A stretch of 64,000 nt of DNA from Anaerolineae bacterium (GCA_023954475.1 JAMLHW010000004.1:248001-312000); one strand, 5' to 3'; counted from the first letter of the stretch, positions 52,901-62,520 are shown. Translations and numbers: made by a program. The notes: a model not told the origin generated them from the letters alone.

Positions 52901-53653
52901 CTAAACGGATTCTGCGTTATCTGGACCGGTTTTCTCGCTGATGCAGACCCAGCCCAGCGTGGCGTCTTTCTGTGTATCGAGCCGATCCAGGTAGTAGAGC
53001 GGGATCGGCATGATCAGAAAGAAGAATCCATGCACAGCGAGTTGGAAAGGGCGCTGCAGCAGTTGCAGCCAGCGGTTTTTGCGTTTGGGAAACAACCAAT
53101 ATTCCATCATTTGCAGGTTAAATGAAAGAAACCAGAAGTAACCGCCCCACGGGCGCATCTCGACGACGCGCATGCCACTGGCTTCCATCAACGTCTGGAA
53201 GCCGAATGATGTATAGCGAAAGAAGTCGTGCGGTTTTTGGTGCTGGTGCCAGTTCATCGGGGCAGCCAGATAATAACGCCCGCCCGGTTTGAGAACGCGT
53301 CCAATTTCGGCCGAAACCTCAAACGGCTGATTGACATGTTCCATGGTCTGGATACACACTGCGGCATCAAAACTGGCGTCAGGAAATGGCAGTTGGCGTA
53401 GATTTCCAACAGTGTCCAGGCCGGTATAATCCCATGTATCGTCACCCACAGCCAGATCAACACCCACGTAATGAGTGTGGTCAAAGTAATGTTTGTAGCG
53501 CCCTTCACCTGATCCCGCATCGAGCACATGAGCGCCATGCGGGATTTCGGCTCGCGCCTGATCGAGCATGCGCAGCGTTTCGATGCGGTTGACTTCAATC
53601 CGGTGACTGAGCCACTTGGGCAGTCGTTCGAGAAGTTCTCTACGTCCCGGCAT
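52901..53653 (-). CDS. SAM-dependent methyltransferase
   Basis: The ATG at 53653 is favoured by AAAGGA 7 nt upstream; an earlier frame extends five codons. The 250-residue protein has motif I HVLDAGSGEGRYKHYF and the class I core (AVCIQTMEHVNQPFEVSAEIGRVLKPGGRYYLAAP). The C-terminal end is hydrophobic (FFFLIMPIPLYYLDRL), suggesting membrane association. Position between a GT2 and the flippase implies it methylates a sugar or the lipid-linked glycan. Confidence 0.87.
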   Translation of the reverse strand: MPGRRELLERLPKWLSHRIEVNRIETLRMLDQARAEIPHGAHVLDAGSGEGRYKHYFDHTHYVGVDLAVGDDTWDYTGLDTVGNLRQLPFPDASFDAAVCIQTMEHVNQPFEVSAEIGRVLKPGGRYYLAAPMNWHQHQKPHDFFRYTSFGFQTLMEASGMRVVEMRPWGGYFWFLSFNLQMMEYWLFPKRKNRWLQLLQRPFQLAVHGFFFLIMPIPLYYLDRLDTQKDATLGWVCISEKTGPDNAESV

Positions 53654-53668
53654 AGCAGTTCCTTTCAA

Positions 53669-54571
53669 TTATTCGTTAACAGAAGTCGCCGACACCAGTT
53701 GGCGTGACGCGATCCACCCGTTGTGCAGCCCATGCACGTATGCGCGCGCCGCTTCCCATTGACGATGCCAAGCCAATTTGGCGAGTGTCTTCATGGCACT
53801 GCCAATACGAAACAAGACGATGATCCAGGTTGTCCCGGCATCACGATGTACGCGGTAAAATATCACACTGCTGCGTGCAAGGTAAAACCGGCGCAGTGGC
53901 GATTCTACACCACCCGTACTGACAGCGACGCGATGATAGAGTTTTGCCGATGCCACTAACCGCAACCGATATCCAGCCGACTGAAAGCGCAGCGACCAAT
54001 CCAAATCTTCAAAATACATGAAGTAACGCTCGTCCAACAAGCCAACTTTTGCGACTGCAGCCAGATTGACAAGCACACACGTACCCAACACGTAGTCAAC
54101 ATCATGCGTCGTGATCTGACCGCTATCGATCTGGTTTTGCAACCGATCGCGCAAGTCCAGGGTGTGCTTGTGCCGCCGCGCTCCACCGTACCAAATGCGG
54201 TTGGGCTGCGCTTCGTAATAGATCACAGGTGTTAGCAGCGCGGTGTCGTCGCTCGTTTCTGCCAACAACTGGTCGAGCATGTCTGCCGACGGGAATGCGT
54301 CGTTGTTGAGTAACAGTGCATAGGTGTAACCCTGCTCTATCGCATAGCGCAGCCCGTGATTGCTGCCGGCTGCGAACCCGACATTATTCGGTAAGCACAC
54401 TAATTCGGCGGGTGCTAGACCGGCGGCGAGGATTTCGGCCGAATTGTCGCCTGAGCCATTATCGATCACCAAAATATCGACATGCGTATGCAGGGAACGC
54501 AACGCCTGCACACATTCGAGCGTCAGCTGCGGCTGTCGCCAGTTCAACGTAATAGCCAGAATACGCATCAT
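53669..54571 (-). CDS. Glycosyltransferase family 2, rhamnosyltransferase-like
   Basis: The open frame is longer, but TATAAT lies 10 nt before the ATG at 54571, and the product then begins MMRILAITLNWRQPQLTLE, the usual GT2 start. The 300-residue protein has the nucleotide-sugar site LVIDNGSGDNS, the metal-binding LLNNDA and an acceptor segment YFEDLDWSLR. It resembles dTDP-rhamnosyltransferases of surface glycan clusters. The promoter makes it the first gene of the downstream half of the cluster (with methyltransferase, flippase and phosphodiesterase genes). Confidence 0.88.
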   Translation of the reverse strand: MMRILAITLNWRQPQLTLECVQALRSLHTHVDILVIDNGSGDNSAEILAAGLAPAELVCLPNNVGFAAGSNHGLRYAIEQGYTYALLLNNDAFPSADMLDQLLAETSDDTALLTPVIYYEAQPNRIWYGGARRHKHTLDLRDRLQNQIDSGQITTHDVDYVLGTCVLVNLAAVAKVGLLDERYFMYFEDLDWSLRFQSAGYRLRLVASAKLYHRVAVSTGGVESPLRRFYLARSSVIFYRVHRDAGTTWIIVLFRIGSAMKTLAKLAWHRQWEAARAYVHGLHNGWIASRQLVSATSVNE

Positions 54572-54581
54572 CAAGGGCGCG

Positions 54582-54587
54582 ATTATA
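54582..54587 (-). promoter_or_regulatory. TATAAT -10 box of the internal promoter in the glycan cluster
   Basis: On the minus strand TATAAT lies 10 nt before the ATG at 54571. It sits in the 98-bp gap between two GT2 genes, splitting the cluster into two transcription units with short or absent leaders. Confidence 0.5.
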
Positions 54588-54669
54588 GCAGACGGCAGGC
54601 AGACAGCGATGTAGCCGGAGCACGATGTGGACGCCATGTGAGCAAACGTAGAAAGCATTCATGTGGCAT

Positions 54670-55551
54670 TTATCGATTCGTACCCGGTGCTGTGGGGCGG
54701 CTGGCACCCCAAGCCCAGGCCAGCTTGGTGAGATAAATTGCTGGGATGGTAGTCAGATTTCGGCCGAAAACACGCCATTCTTTAAGTAAAATCCGAGCCG
54801 TCGTCACCAGCGCCAGCAACGGCGCCAACAACAGCGTTGCTGACCGGTAACGCAAAAAATGCGGCGCAGTTAACATGTCTGCCTGCGCCAGTCGAATCTG
54901 GCGCGAGTAATATCCCGAACGCGCACAGTCACGCCAGACGGCGGCCAAATCACGACGATTGTGATCGTGGTAGACGGTCGCCGCCGGCCAGAAATAAGGT
55001 TGAAAACCGGCACGACGCATGCGAGTCGTCCATTCCATATCCTGACCGCGCCGCAGCCTTTCGTTTAGCAATCCGACCTGCTCAATGACGGTGCGTTTCA
55101 CTGCCAGATTGAGCGTGGGCAGCAGCGGGCGGGTTGCCGGTCGGCCGGTGCTGAACACCTCGTGGAAGTTGGATAAATTGTAACTGCGATGCCAATACCC
55201 TTCCCCAGTGGGTACAACGCCGCCGCCGACAACTGCGTGTGTTTGCAATGCTTGCATGTGTTCGCTCAACCAATTGGGCTGCGGGATACAATCTGAATCG
55301 AGGAAAATAAGCCATTCGGCCGAACTGTAGGCAATGCCCAAATTGCGTGCCGTGCCTGGCGGCACAGGAATCTTCGTATCCACCAACTGCACGTTGGGAT
55401 AATCAGGCAACAATCCGGCGTCGTCTTTACCGATGACAAACACACGCAAGACATGGTGAAACGCCTCCTGCCGGATAATTGCGTCGATGACGCGATCAAT
55501 GACCGGTGAATTCAGACTGGGAATAATGATGTCTACAGATGGCATGTTCAT
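54670..55551 (-). CDS. Glycosyltransferase family 2
   Basis: The 293-residue protein has a GT-A fold with IIIPSLNSPVIDRVIDAII at the N-terminus, the DSD motif in LIFLDSDCIPQP and the acceptor signature RRGQDMEWTTRMRRAGF. A C-terminal hydrophobic segment (LLLAPLLALVTTARILL) suggests a membrane anchor. It overlaps the preceding GT4 gene by 4 nt. It probably adds a sugar to the lipid-linked surface glycan; donor and acceptor are unknown. Confidence 0.88.
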   Translation of the reverse strand: MNMPSVDIIIPSLNSPVIDRVIDAIIRQEAFHHVLRVFVIGKDDAGLLPDYPNVQLVDTKIPVPPGTARNLGIAYSSAEWLIFLDSDCIPQPNWLSEHMQALQTHAVVGGGVVPTGEGYWHRSYNLSNFHEVFSTGRPATRPLLPTLNLAVKRTVIEQVGLLNERLRRGQDMEWTTRMRRAGFQPYFWPAATVYHDHNRRDLAAVWRDCARSGYYSRQIRLAQADMLTAPHFLRYRSATLLLAPLLALVTTARILLKEWRVFGRNLTTIPAIYLTKLAWAWGASRPTAPGTNR

Positions 55552-56696
55552 GACTTAAGCACTGTACGTAGAATATGCTCAAACTGCGCACCGAGTGCGG
55601 CAGGCGTATGGCCGCTCAAATAAACAGCATGACCGCTTTTAGCCAATGCTTCACGCAAATCAGGTTGTGCACGCAGGGTTCGGATGGCGTCCGCCAGAGC
55701 AGCACCGTCTTCGCGCGGAATGAGCCAAACGTCGCGACCATGTTGCAGCACTTCGCTCACAGCGGTGGAATCACCGGAAATGAGGGGACGGCGCATTGCC
55801 AAAGTTTCCCATACTTTGTTTTGCACTGTCATGAGCGCCTGCGGGGTTGTCCCGAAAACACCTAAACAGATGTGCGCCTGCGCAATGGCCGTGTGCAGTA
55901 CATCCCAATCGACAAAGCCGTGAAATTTGATGTGAGATAATGCATGGTTTTCGGCCGAATCGATGATCCGTTGTTGCTCCGGGCCGGCACCGTAAAGGTG
56001 AAAAACGATGCCGGGATCGTCACGTAAAATAACGGCAGCGTCGATAATGACATCCAACCCGTGCGACGGCAGGAAACCGCCGAAATACACGACGCGAAAT
56101 GGCTCGCTGTCAGTTGGCACCGCCTGTGGCTGATACGTCGAGTTATCTGCGCCGTGCGGCACATAGCGGAACCGCATCGCAGGCAGATCGTATTTGGCAC
56201 TGACATAGCGTTGATAAGCGCGATTCTCCATGATGAGCAGGTCGGGCCGATGCAGCCCCCCCTTCTCCAATGCAAACAGCAGCCGAGCTGTCGTCGGGCT
56301 TTTGTTTGTCAGGCTCCGTTCTTCAGCGACCAGATGCAGCGACATGAGGACATCGAGAACAAGCGGTTTGCGACGCAGACGGGTAAGAATTCGGCCGAAA
56401 TACGCATCAAATTGCCCCGGATAGCCGATCACCATCACATCATAATCCGGCGCACGCCTGTATGCACGCCACAATTGCCAGTACGCCTTGACAACTCGCC
56501 ACACAAAACCGACACTGCGCCAACTGCCGCCGGCAGTCGCCACCCGATCTGCGATGCCGCGCCAGAGCGTAGCGTGGCATTCGTACACGTCAACGCCCTG
56601 CAAGCGCAATCCATCGATCAGAATGCGGTTGCGTGTATAGCTTTCGCGATAGGTGCCAAAATAACAGACACGCAGGGGATCGTGATCAATCGTCAT
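55548..56696 (-). CDS. Glycosyltransferase family 4
   Basis: The 382-residue protein has a GT-B fold: N-terminal VCYFGTYRESYTRNRILIDGLRLQGVDVYEC, FRVVYFGGFLPSHGLDVIIDAA in the middle and KVWETLAMRRPLISGDSTAVSEVLQHG at the donor site, with Glu in the expected place. It is the first gene of the minus-strand glycan cluster and overlaps the GT2 gene by 4 nt. The 268-bp divergent spacer upstream holds its promoter, which I cannot pinpoint. Confidence 0.88.
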   Translation of the reverse strand: MTIDHDPLRVCYFGTYRESYTRNRILIDGLRLQGVDVYECHATLWRGIADRVATAGGSWRSVGFVWRVVKAYWQLWRAYRRAPDYDVMVIGYPGQFDAYFGRILTRLRRKPLVLDVLMSLHLVAEERSLTNKSPTTARLLFALEKGGLHRPDLLIMENRAYQRYVSAKYDLPAMRFRYVPHGADNSTYQPQAVPTDSEPFRVVYFGGFLPSHGLDVIIDAAVILRDDPGIVFHLYGAGPEQQRIIDSAENHALSHIKFHGFVDWDVLHTAIAQAHICLGVFGTTPQALMTVQNKVWETLAMRRPLISGDSTAVSEVLQHGRDVWLIPREDGAALADAIRTLRAQPDLREALAKSGHAVYLSGHTPAALGAQFEHILRTVLKS

Positions 56697-56964
56697 GGTG
56701 TCGTGAGGCTAGCGGGAAGCAATCCTCGGGTTTTCGGGATCAATACTATTTTGGTAAGCAAGAGGAGCCATTTTATCCTGCCGATCAATCAGGTAGAATT
56801 CACTGTCTGGACAGATTGAATTGTTCAATTGGTCTAGCCATGGTTGTTTAACCAGCTTCTGCTTGGCGGCAATGGGAAGTTGCTTGAGCATAGGCTAGAT
56901 TGTAACACCGAGTTGGAGAGAGTTGTAAACGGCGAGGCGATGGCGCACCGCCGCTGTGGGTACG

Positions 56965-57870
56965 ATGATTGTAGTGACCGGTGCAACCGGGTTTATCGGC
57001 CGATCCGTCATGCGTCAACTCAACGGGCGCGGCATTGCAGCGCGTCCGTATATCGGCCGCATAAACGATGCCGCCGCCCTGCGTGACCAACTGGCCGATG
57101 TAGAAACCGTGATCCATCTCGCGGGAGCCGAAACGCGGGGTCGCAAACAACTGCTGCATCAAGTCGACGTACTCGGCACGGAGCAAGTTGTCAAAAGCGC
57201 CCAGTTCCGCAACGTGCAGCGCATCATCCTGCTCAGCCGACTCAATGCCAATCCCAACGCACTCTTTACGGTATTGCGTGTTAAGGGCCGCGCGGAGCAA
57301 CTTGTCAGCCAAAGCAACCTCGATTACACCATCATTCGTAGCGCCACAGTCTTCGGTCACGATGACCGGTTCACCAACATGATCGCCGCTCTGGCGAAGT
57401 GGACCTGGCCGTTTGCATGGATACCCGGCCACGGCACAAATCCGATGCAGCCATTATGGGTCGAAGATTTGGCACGCATCCTGGCCGATACGGTTACACG
57501 CACCGATTTGGACAAGCGCACAATTGAGGTTGCAGGAGAAGAACGGCTGCGTTATGAAGACATCTTGCAGCAAGTTCTCACCGCGAGCGGCATGCAGCGC
57601 CTTGCAATTCGTCCCAGGCCCCAAATTGTCCGCACAATTCATTCCCTGCTGTTCAATTGGTGGTATTATCCTCCTGTCACGCGCTTTGAATTGTCACTCT
57701 ACTCGGCAATTCCGGATGTCACTCAGGTTGATAGTGTACGCAGCACGTTTGGATTTCACCCACAACGTCTGGGACAAAATCTGGCTCATCTGCGCCGCCG
57801 CCGTCTGCGTTGGTATCTTTTTGCACTGCCGCCATCACGCTATGAGGCGCGCCGCAGACACAAGGCGTGA
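56965..57870 (+). CDS. NAD(P)-binding SDR-like protein (NDUFA9/NmrA type)
   Basis: The start at ATG 56965 gives MIVVTGATGFIGRSVMRQL, with the extended-SDR nucleotide motif GATGFIG at 6-12; an upstream GTG adds only three codons. The 301-residue protein lacks the usual YxxxK catalytic pair, having LRVKGRAEQLVSQSNLDYTIIRSATVFG instead, as in the complex I NDUFA9-like and NmrA-like atypical SDR families. It may bind NAD(P) without being an epimerase. It is divergent from the GT4 gene and begins the plus-strand set with an epimerase. Confidence 0.8.
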   Translation: MIVVTGATGFIGRSVMRQLNGRGIAARPYIGRINDAAALRDQLADVETVIHLAGAETRGRKQLLHQVDVLGTEQVVKSAQFRNVQRIILLSRLNANPNALFTVLRVKGRAEQLVSQSNLDYTIIRSATVFGHDDRFTNMIAALAKWTWPFAWIPGHGTNPMQPLWVEDLARILADTVTRTDLDKRTIEVAGEERLRYEDILQQVLTASGMQRLAIRPRPQIVRTIHSLLFNWWYYPPVTRFELSLYSAIPDVTQVDSVRSTFGFHPQRLGQNLAHLRRRRLRWYLFALPPSRYEARRRHKA

Positions 57871-57956
57871 TAGAGTGGATGAAGGTAACTATTCGGCCGA
57901 AACCAAACCCATTCGCGCAGGGCTTACCCAAGTCAAAACTGCACTGGACAACTCAT

Positions 57957-58925
57957 ATGCATATACTCATCACCGGCTCCAGCGGCCAAATCGGAACGAA
58001 CCTCGGCTTGCGCTTGCAATCTGAAGGCCACACCGTCCTGGGCGTTGATATACGACGCAACACCTGGACCAACGACATCGAAACCGTTTATCAGGATTTG
58101 AGCATGCCCTACCGCGATTTCACGCGGGGCATCGGCAATGTCGTCTATCCTCATGACATCGATATCGTCGTCCATTTTGCCGCCCATGCCAAAGTCCACG
58201 AACTGGTCGAGCAACCCTATCGCGCCATGGAAAACATCACCATGACGTTTAACACGCTCGAATTTTGTCGCTCACGCAGTTTACCAATCATTTTTGGCAG
58301 CACGCGGGAAGTTTACGGCGACATTCATCGCTACATCACCGAGGAATCACACGCTGATTTTGCGTTTACCGAAAGCCCGTACGCTGCCAGCAAAATCAGC
58401 AGTGAGGCACTCGTCTACTCCTACGCCGCCTGCTACGACATCCCGTATCTTGTGATGCGCTTCAGCAATGTCTATGGCCGCTACGACAACGATTTGGAAC
58501 GCATGGAGCGTGTCATTCCCCTGTTCATCCGCAAAATCAACCGGGACGAACCGATCATCGTTTACGGTGAGGAAAAAGTGCTTGACTTCACGTACGTCGA
58601 TGATTGTGTGGCCGGTGTGCGTGCGGGTATCGATTTGTTGGTTGAGCGGCGGGACAAGAATCACACAGTCAATCTGGCTTACGGACAGGGCAACAGCCTG
58701 GTCAACATGGCACACTTTATCGGTGAAGCGCTGGGCAAAACACCCGACATCACCATTCAACCGTCACGGGTAGGTGAAGTGACCCACTACATCGCCAATA
58801 TCGGCAAGGCGCGGGCGTTGCTCGGCTACAACCCGCAGACGCCGCTGCGTGAGGGCATTCACAAGTCGGTTGCGTGGTCGATGAATTGGTGGCGAGAACA
58901 CGGTGAAGCGGACGGCAAAGCGTAG
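57957..58925 (+). CDS. NAD-dependent epimerase/dehydratase, extended SDR
   Basis: The ATG at 57957 places the nucleotide motif GSSGQIG near residue 7. The 322-residue protein has a complete SDR active site, including SPYAASKISSEALVYSYA (catalytic Tyr and Lys spaced YxxxK) and VHFAAHAKVHELV. It resembles UDP-glucose 4-epimerase/dTDP-glucose 4,6-dehydratase relatives that prepare nucleotide sugars. It lies 86 bp after the atypical SDR gene and before a GT4 gene, so it probably supplies a donor for the surface glycan. Confidence 0.9.
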   Translation: MHILITGSSGQIGTNLGLRLQSEGHTVLGVDIRRNTWTNDIETVYQDLSMPYRDFTRGIGNVVYPHDIDIVVHFAAHAKVHELVEQPYRAMENITMTFNTLEFCRSRSLPIIFGSTREVYGDIHRYITEESHADFAFTESPYAASKISSEALVYSYAACYDIPYLVMRFSNVYGRYDNDLERMERVIPLFIRKINRDEPIIVYGEEKVLDFTYVDDCVAGVRAGIDLLVERRDKNHTVNLAYGQGNSLVNMAHFIGEALGKTPDITIQPSRVGEVTHYIANIGKARALLGYNPQTPLREGIHKSVAWSMNWWREHGEADGKA

Positions 58926-58946
58926 GATTGATTTCGGCCGAAACGG

Positions 58947-58952
58947 TATAAT
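58947..58952 (+). promoter_or_regulatory. TATAAT -10 box giving a leaderless GT4 message
   Basis: TATAAT lies 6 nt before the ATG at 58959 and no ribosome site exists. One iterated palindrome occupies the stretch just upstream (about 58933-58942), inside the usual -35/-10 spacer. Confidence 0.55.
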
Positions 58953-58958
58953 CGCACT

Positions 58959-60095
58959 ATGACTGGACGTATATACATCGATATTTCAGCCGCCGTACAC
59001 AGTCGCGCCGGGCTGGGACGCTACTGTGAACGGTTGGCACGGGCCATCATTGCCACCGACCCGAAACGCTACGCTATTTTTTACAATTACGGTTCTAGTG
59101 GACGTCTGCCCGGCAGCATGATCGGCGTTTACAATCGATCAGTCCGTTGGGGATACAAACCCTGGCGCTCCCTCGTTTTGGCCGGACACCTGGCGCATCT
59201 TTCGTATCGACACCTCGTGCGCGACGCTGAATTGTTTCACGCGACTGAGCATCTTCTCATACCGTTGCGTGGCGTGCCGACGGTTTTGACCGTCCACGAT
59301 CTGATCTTCCAGTTATTTCCCGAATACCACAAAAAGCTCAATCATGCGTATCTCAATTGGGCGATGCCGCTTTTTTGCGAACGTGCCGATGCCATTATCG
59401 CTATATCAGAGGCGACGAAACGCGATCTGATGGCTGCCTACAATGTTCCGGCTGATAAGGTGACTGTGATCTATGAAGCAGCGGCTGAGCTGTTTGCGCC
59501 GCCTTCGGCCGAAGAAATCGCCTCCGTCCGGCAACGCTACGACTTACCCGAGCAATTCCTAATCCATCTCAGCGTGATCGAGCCGCGCAAGAATCTGCTA
59601 CGCCTGCTCGACGCGCTCAAACGGCTGCGCCTCACTCACCCCAACCTGAACCTTGTGCTGGTAGGTAGCCGTGGTTGGCTTTACGATGATTTTTTTGCCA
59701 AGATCGAGTCTGAAGGATTAAACGACGCCGTCCAACCATTGGGTTGGGTTCCTGACCAGGATTTGCCGGCCGTGATTGCCGCTGCCACGTTGGCTGTGCA
59801 ACCCAGCCTGTATGAAGGATTCGGCTTGCCTATTCTGGAGCACATGGCAACGGGACAGGTGGTCGCGGCCAGCAGCACGAGCAGCCACCCCGAAATCGGC
59901 GGTGATGCGGCTCTGTATTTTGATCCGACCAACGTGGATGATATGGTGGCCGTTATCGGCCGAATTCTGAACGATCCCGACGAATACGCTCACCGTCGCG
60001 AACTGGGCCTCAAACAGGCGGCTCAGTTCAGTTGGGATCGCACCGCCCGCGAAACCATCGCCATTTATGACCGCCTTCTTCAATCGCGTAGCTGA
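58959..60095 (+). CDS. Glycosyltransferase family 4
   Basis: The 378-residue protein starts RIYIDISAAVHSRAGLGRYCERLA, a typical GT4 opening. It has TVLTVHDLIFQLFPEYHKK, the acceptor-side SVIEPRKNLLRLLDAL, and the donor site QPSLYEGFGLPILEHMATG. The arrangement fits a retaining glycosyltransferase of an exopolysaccharide or glycolipid pathway. The message is apparently leaderless. Its 3' end overlaps the DUF2723 gene by 29 nt, so the two are expressed together. Confidence 0.92.
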   Translation: MTGRIYIDISAAVHSRAGLGRYCERLARAIIATDPKRYAIFYNYGSSGRLPGSMIGVYNRSVRWGYKPWRSLVLAGHLAHLSYRHLVRDAELFHATEHLLIPLRGVPTVLTVHDLIFQLFPEYHKKLNHAYLNWAMPLFCERADAIIAISEATKRDLMAAYNVPADKVTVIYEAAAELFAPPSAEEIASVRQRYDLPEQFLIHLSVIEPRKNLLRLLDALKRLRLTHPNLNLVLVGSRGWLYDDFFAKIESEGLNDAVQPLGWVPDQDLPAVIAAATLAVQPSLYEGFGLPILEHMATGQVVAASSTSSHPEIGGDAALYFDPTNVDDMVAVIGRILNDPDEYAHRRELGLKQAAQFSWDRTARETIAIYDRLLQSRS

Positions 60096-62520
60096 CACAG
60101 CGCGTTCTGAATCCGGGCAAGGCCAACGGCTACGCCTGATTGGAGCCGTGCTGATTCTGTTGATCGTGCCGCTGCTCTATCTCGGCTCGATGGCAACCGG
60201 TCTCGTCGTCGGCGACCCGACTGAGTACACCTTTGTCGCCAACGTGCTCGGCATCGCCCACCCACCCGGCTATGCATTTCTCACCTTGCTCGGCCACGTG
60301 TATCAAAAGCTGATTCCGTTCGGCGGCTATCCGTGGCGGATGCATCTGGTGAGCGTCACAGCGGCGACTGTTGCCGTCTTTTGTGTGTTTGGCATCGTAC
60401 GCACGATTGGGGAAATGGTTCGGCCGAATCGCTATGTCCTCATTTCGGCCCTGTTTGGCGCCATTGCTGTCGGCACCGCCGCCAATTTCTGGCAACACGC
60501 CATCCACGCCAATCCGCACATCATCACGGCGCTGTTTCTCGCCGTCAATCTGTATGCCCTGACCAAATGGTTTGCCGCTGAGCGCAGCGAGCGGCGCAAC
60601 AACGGCTGGCTCTACCTGTTCTGCCTGTCGGTCGGTTTTGGCGTTACCCACCACCCGTTGACCGTTTTTGCCCTAGTGGCGTGTGTGCTGTTTGTGCTGT
60701 GGATTCGGCCGAAAATCATTCTTGACTGGCGCACCTTGCTCAAAGGCACAGCATTCGTTTTGCTCGGCCTGGCTGTGTGGCTCTACTTCCCATTGCGTGC
60801 GTCTGCCCTTGTCGGCACACAGTTTCCCGGCGACATGAACACGCTTGACGGCTTTCTCAATCTGGCATTGGCACGCGGCCTGCGCGTCAACCTGTTCCAC
60901 TTCGGCCTTGCGGACCAACTTAATCGTCTGACTGTCTTCTGGACACTGCTGCGCCTGCAGTACGCGTTGCCGCTGATCTTTCTGGCTGTTTTGGGCTTTT
61001 TCTGGCTGATTTTTGCCAACCGCACTGCCCCAAAAACCGAGTTTCTGGCAGAAACTCGGTTTTTAAGCTCGCTCAAGCCGTTGGCATTTCTTTACGGTGG
61101 CGCATTCTTGCTCAACTACGTCTTTGTGATCAATACGGTTCAGGACGTGATGGCGTATTTGTTGGGGCCGTTTTTAATCGTCGGTATGTTGAGCGGCGTC
61201 GGCCTGTTTGGCTTATTGTATTGGATGCAAACACGTTTACGGGTAAAACGCAGAGCCGGATTGCTCTTTGGTCTGTTAATTGCCGCTCTGTTTCTGCTCG
61301 GCCCGATGCTGCAAATTGCACGCAACGGCTCGCTGGTTTCTCTGCGCGATTACAGTGAAGGTGACGACTATGTGGCAGCCGCTTTCGATTATTTTGATGG
61401 TCAGGGTGAGGGTGCGGTGCTGCTCAACGATTGGGAACGGATGACGCCATTGTATTACACGCAGTTGGTCGAAGGACAGTGGCCGGATGAGCGGGATATT
61501 CGGCCGATATTCGTCTCGTCGGCCAAACCGTGGATCGATCACGTCTACGAAAACCTGCCCGGCGGCCCTGTCTATCTCAATGGCTACCGCGCCGAAATCC
61601 CGGCGGCGGGTTTTCGCCTGCGGCCCCGTGGCCCGTTTTATCAGGTCGTTGAACCGGGCGACACAGCGATTCCACCTGAACTGACACTAGTCAGCGCCGC
61701 AATTGACGATTTTGAACTGGTCGCCTTTGCTCTGCCTGAAACCGCTGTGCAAGCCGGTGATTACGTGCCGTTGACCTTGGCGCTGCGGACGCCGACGGGG
61801 ACGGAGAACTACTACGTGCCTGTGCTGCATGTCGGCGATATAGTCATGCCGTTCACAACCGACAGTCATCTGACGACAAATCTATACGAGCCGGGCGAAG
61901 TCATCGTTGAGCGTTTCGATTTTGCGCTGCCCCACAATCTTGCGCCCGGCACATACCCGGTGACGGTGCGCGTGCAACAGCTCATTGAGGATGTCGACAC
62001 CGGTATTGACGTGTTTTTGGGTGAATTGACCGTTACCGCCAATCCCGATGCCCCACGCGTAGACGGCTTGCTCGCCAATTTCCGGCAGCGGGTCGGTTTG
62101 GCGGGCGCAACTGCCCGCGACGGATTTGAGCGCCGCACTGCACCGTGGGCGGAGCCGATCTATGCGGCACCCGGCGATGTGATCGATTTGACCCTGGAAT
62201 GGAAAAGCCTGGCGCCGACTGAGGAGAGTTACACCATTTTTGTGCATTTGATCGATCTGGCTAATCGGCCGATTCTATCACTCGACTACACACCGCTCGG
62301 CGGCGCGACGCCGACCCATCTCTGGTTTCCCAAATGGTTGCCCGGCCAGCAAATGCTCGATCCGTACCGTATGGAACTACCTGAAGACCTGGCACCGGGT
62401 CAATATTTGATCGAAGTCGGTCTTTACGAAATGACCGGACGCCGGCGCCTGCTCATGTCTGATGCTAACGGCAATCACATTGGTGACCGCACTATTCTCG
62501 GCAGCGTCATCGTCGAATAG
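60067..62520 (+). CDS. DUF2723 membrane protein, PMT-like glycosyltransferase candidate
   Basis: The 817-residue protein has about ten membrane helices in its first 430 residues and a soluble extracytoplasmic C-terminal part of beta character. The N-terminal VVGDPTEYTFVANVLGIAHPPGYAFLTLLGHVY is the DUF2723 signature, with the acidic residue and HPPGYPL-like motif found in protein O-mannosyltransferase-like GT-C enzymes. It would use a lipid-linked sugar outside the membrane. It overlaps the GT4 gene. Between helices it contains a perfect palindrome that adds about 11 codons in frame (61032-61064). Confidence 0.87.
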   Translation: MTAFFNRVADTARSESGQGQRLRLIGAVLILLIVPLLYLGSMATGLVVGDPTEYTFVANVLGIAHPPGYAFLTLLGHVYQKLIPFGGYPWRMHLVSVTAATVAVFCVFGIVRTIGEMVRPNRYVLISALFGAIAVGTAANFWQHAIHANPHIITALFLAVNLYALTKWFAAERSERRNNGWLYLFCLSVGFGVTHHPLTVFALVACVLFVLWIRPKIILDWRTLLKGTAFVLLGLAVWLYFPLRASALVGTQFPGDMNTLDGFLNLALARGLRVNLFHFGLADQLNRLTVFWTLLRLQYALPLIFLAVLGFFWLIFANRTAPKTEFLAETRFLSSLKPLAFLYGGAFLLNYVFVINTVQDVMAYLLGPFLIVGMLSGVGLFGLLYWMQTRLRVKRRAGLLFGLLIAALFLLGPMLQIARNGSLVSLRDYSEGDDYVAAAFDYFDGQGEGAVLLNDWERMTPLYYTQLVEGQWPDERDIRPIFVSSAKPWIDHVYENLPGGPVYLNGYRAEIPAAGFRLRPRGPFYQVVEPGDTAIPPELTLVSAAIDDFELVAFALPETAVQAGDYVPLTLALRTPTGTENYYVPVLHVGDIVMPFTTDSHLTTNLYEPGEVIVERFDFALPHNLAPGTYPVTVRVQQLIEDVDTGIDVFLGELTVTANPDAPRVDGLLANFRQRVGLAGATARDGFERRTAPWAEPIYAAPGDVIDLTLEWKSLAPTEESYTIFVHLIDLANRPILSLDYTPLGGATPTHLWFPKWLPGQQMLDPYRMELPEDLAPGQYLIEVGLYEMTGRRRLLMSDANGNHIGDRTILGSVIVE
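61032..61064. repeat. Perfect 33-bp palindrome inside a coding sequence
   Basis: AAAAACCGAGTTTCT-GGC-AGAAACTCGGTTTTT is a 15-3-15 perfect inverted repeat, exactly 11 codons long. It lies in frame within the DUF2723 gene and encodes KTEFLAETRF in a loop between hydrophobic helices. Its length and perfection suggest insertion of a mobile palindromic unit that keeps the frame open, rather than chance. Confidence 0.65.
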
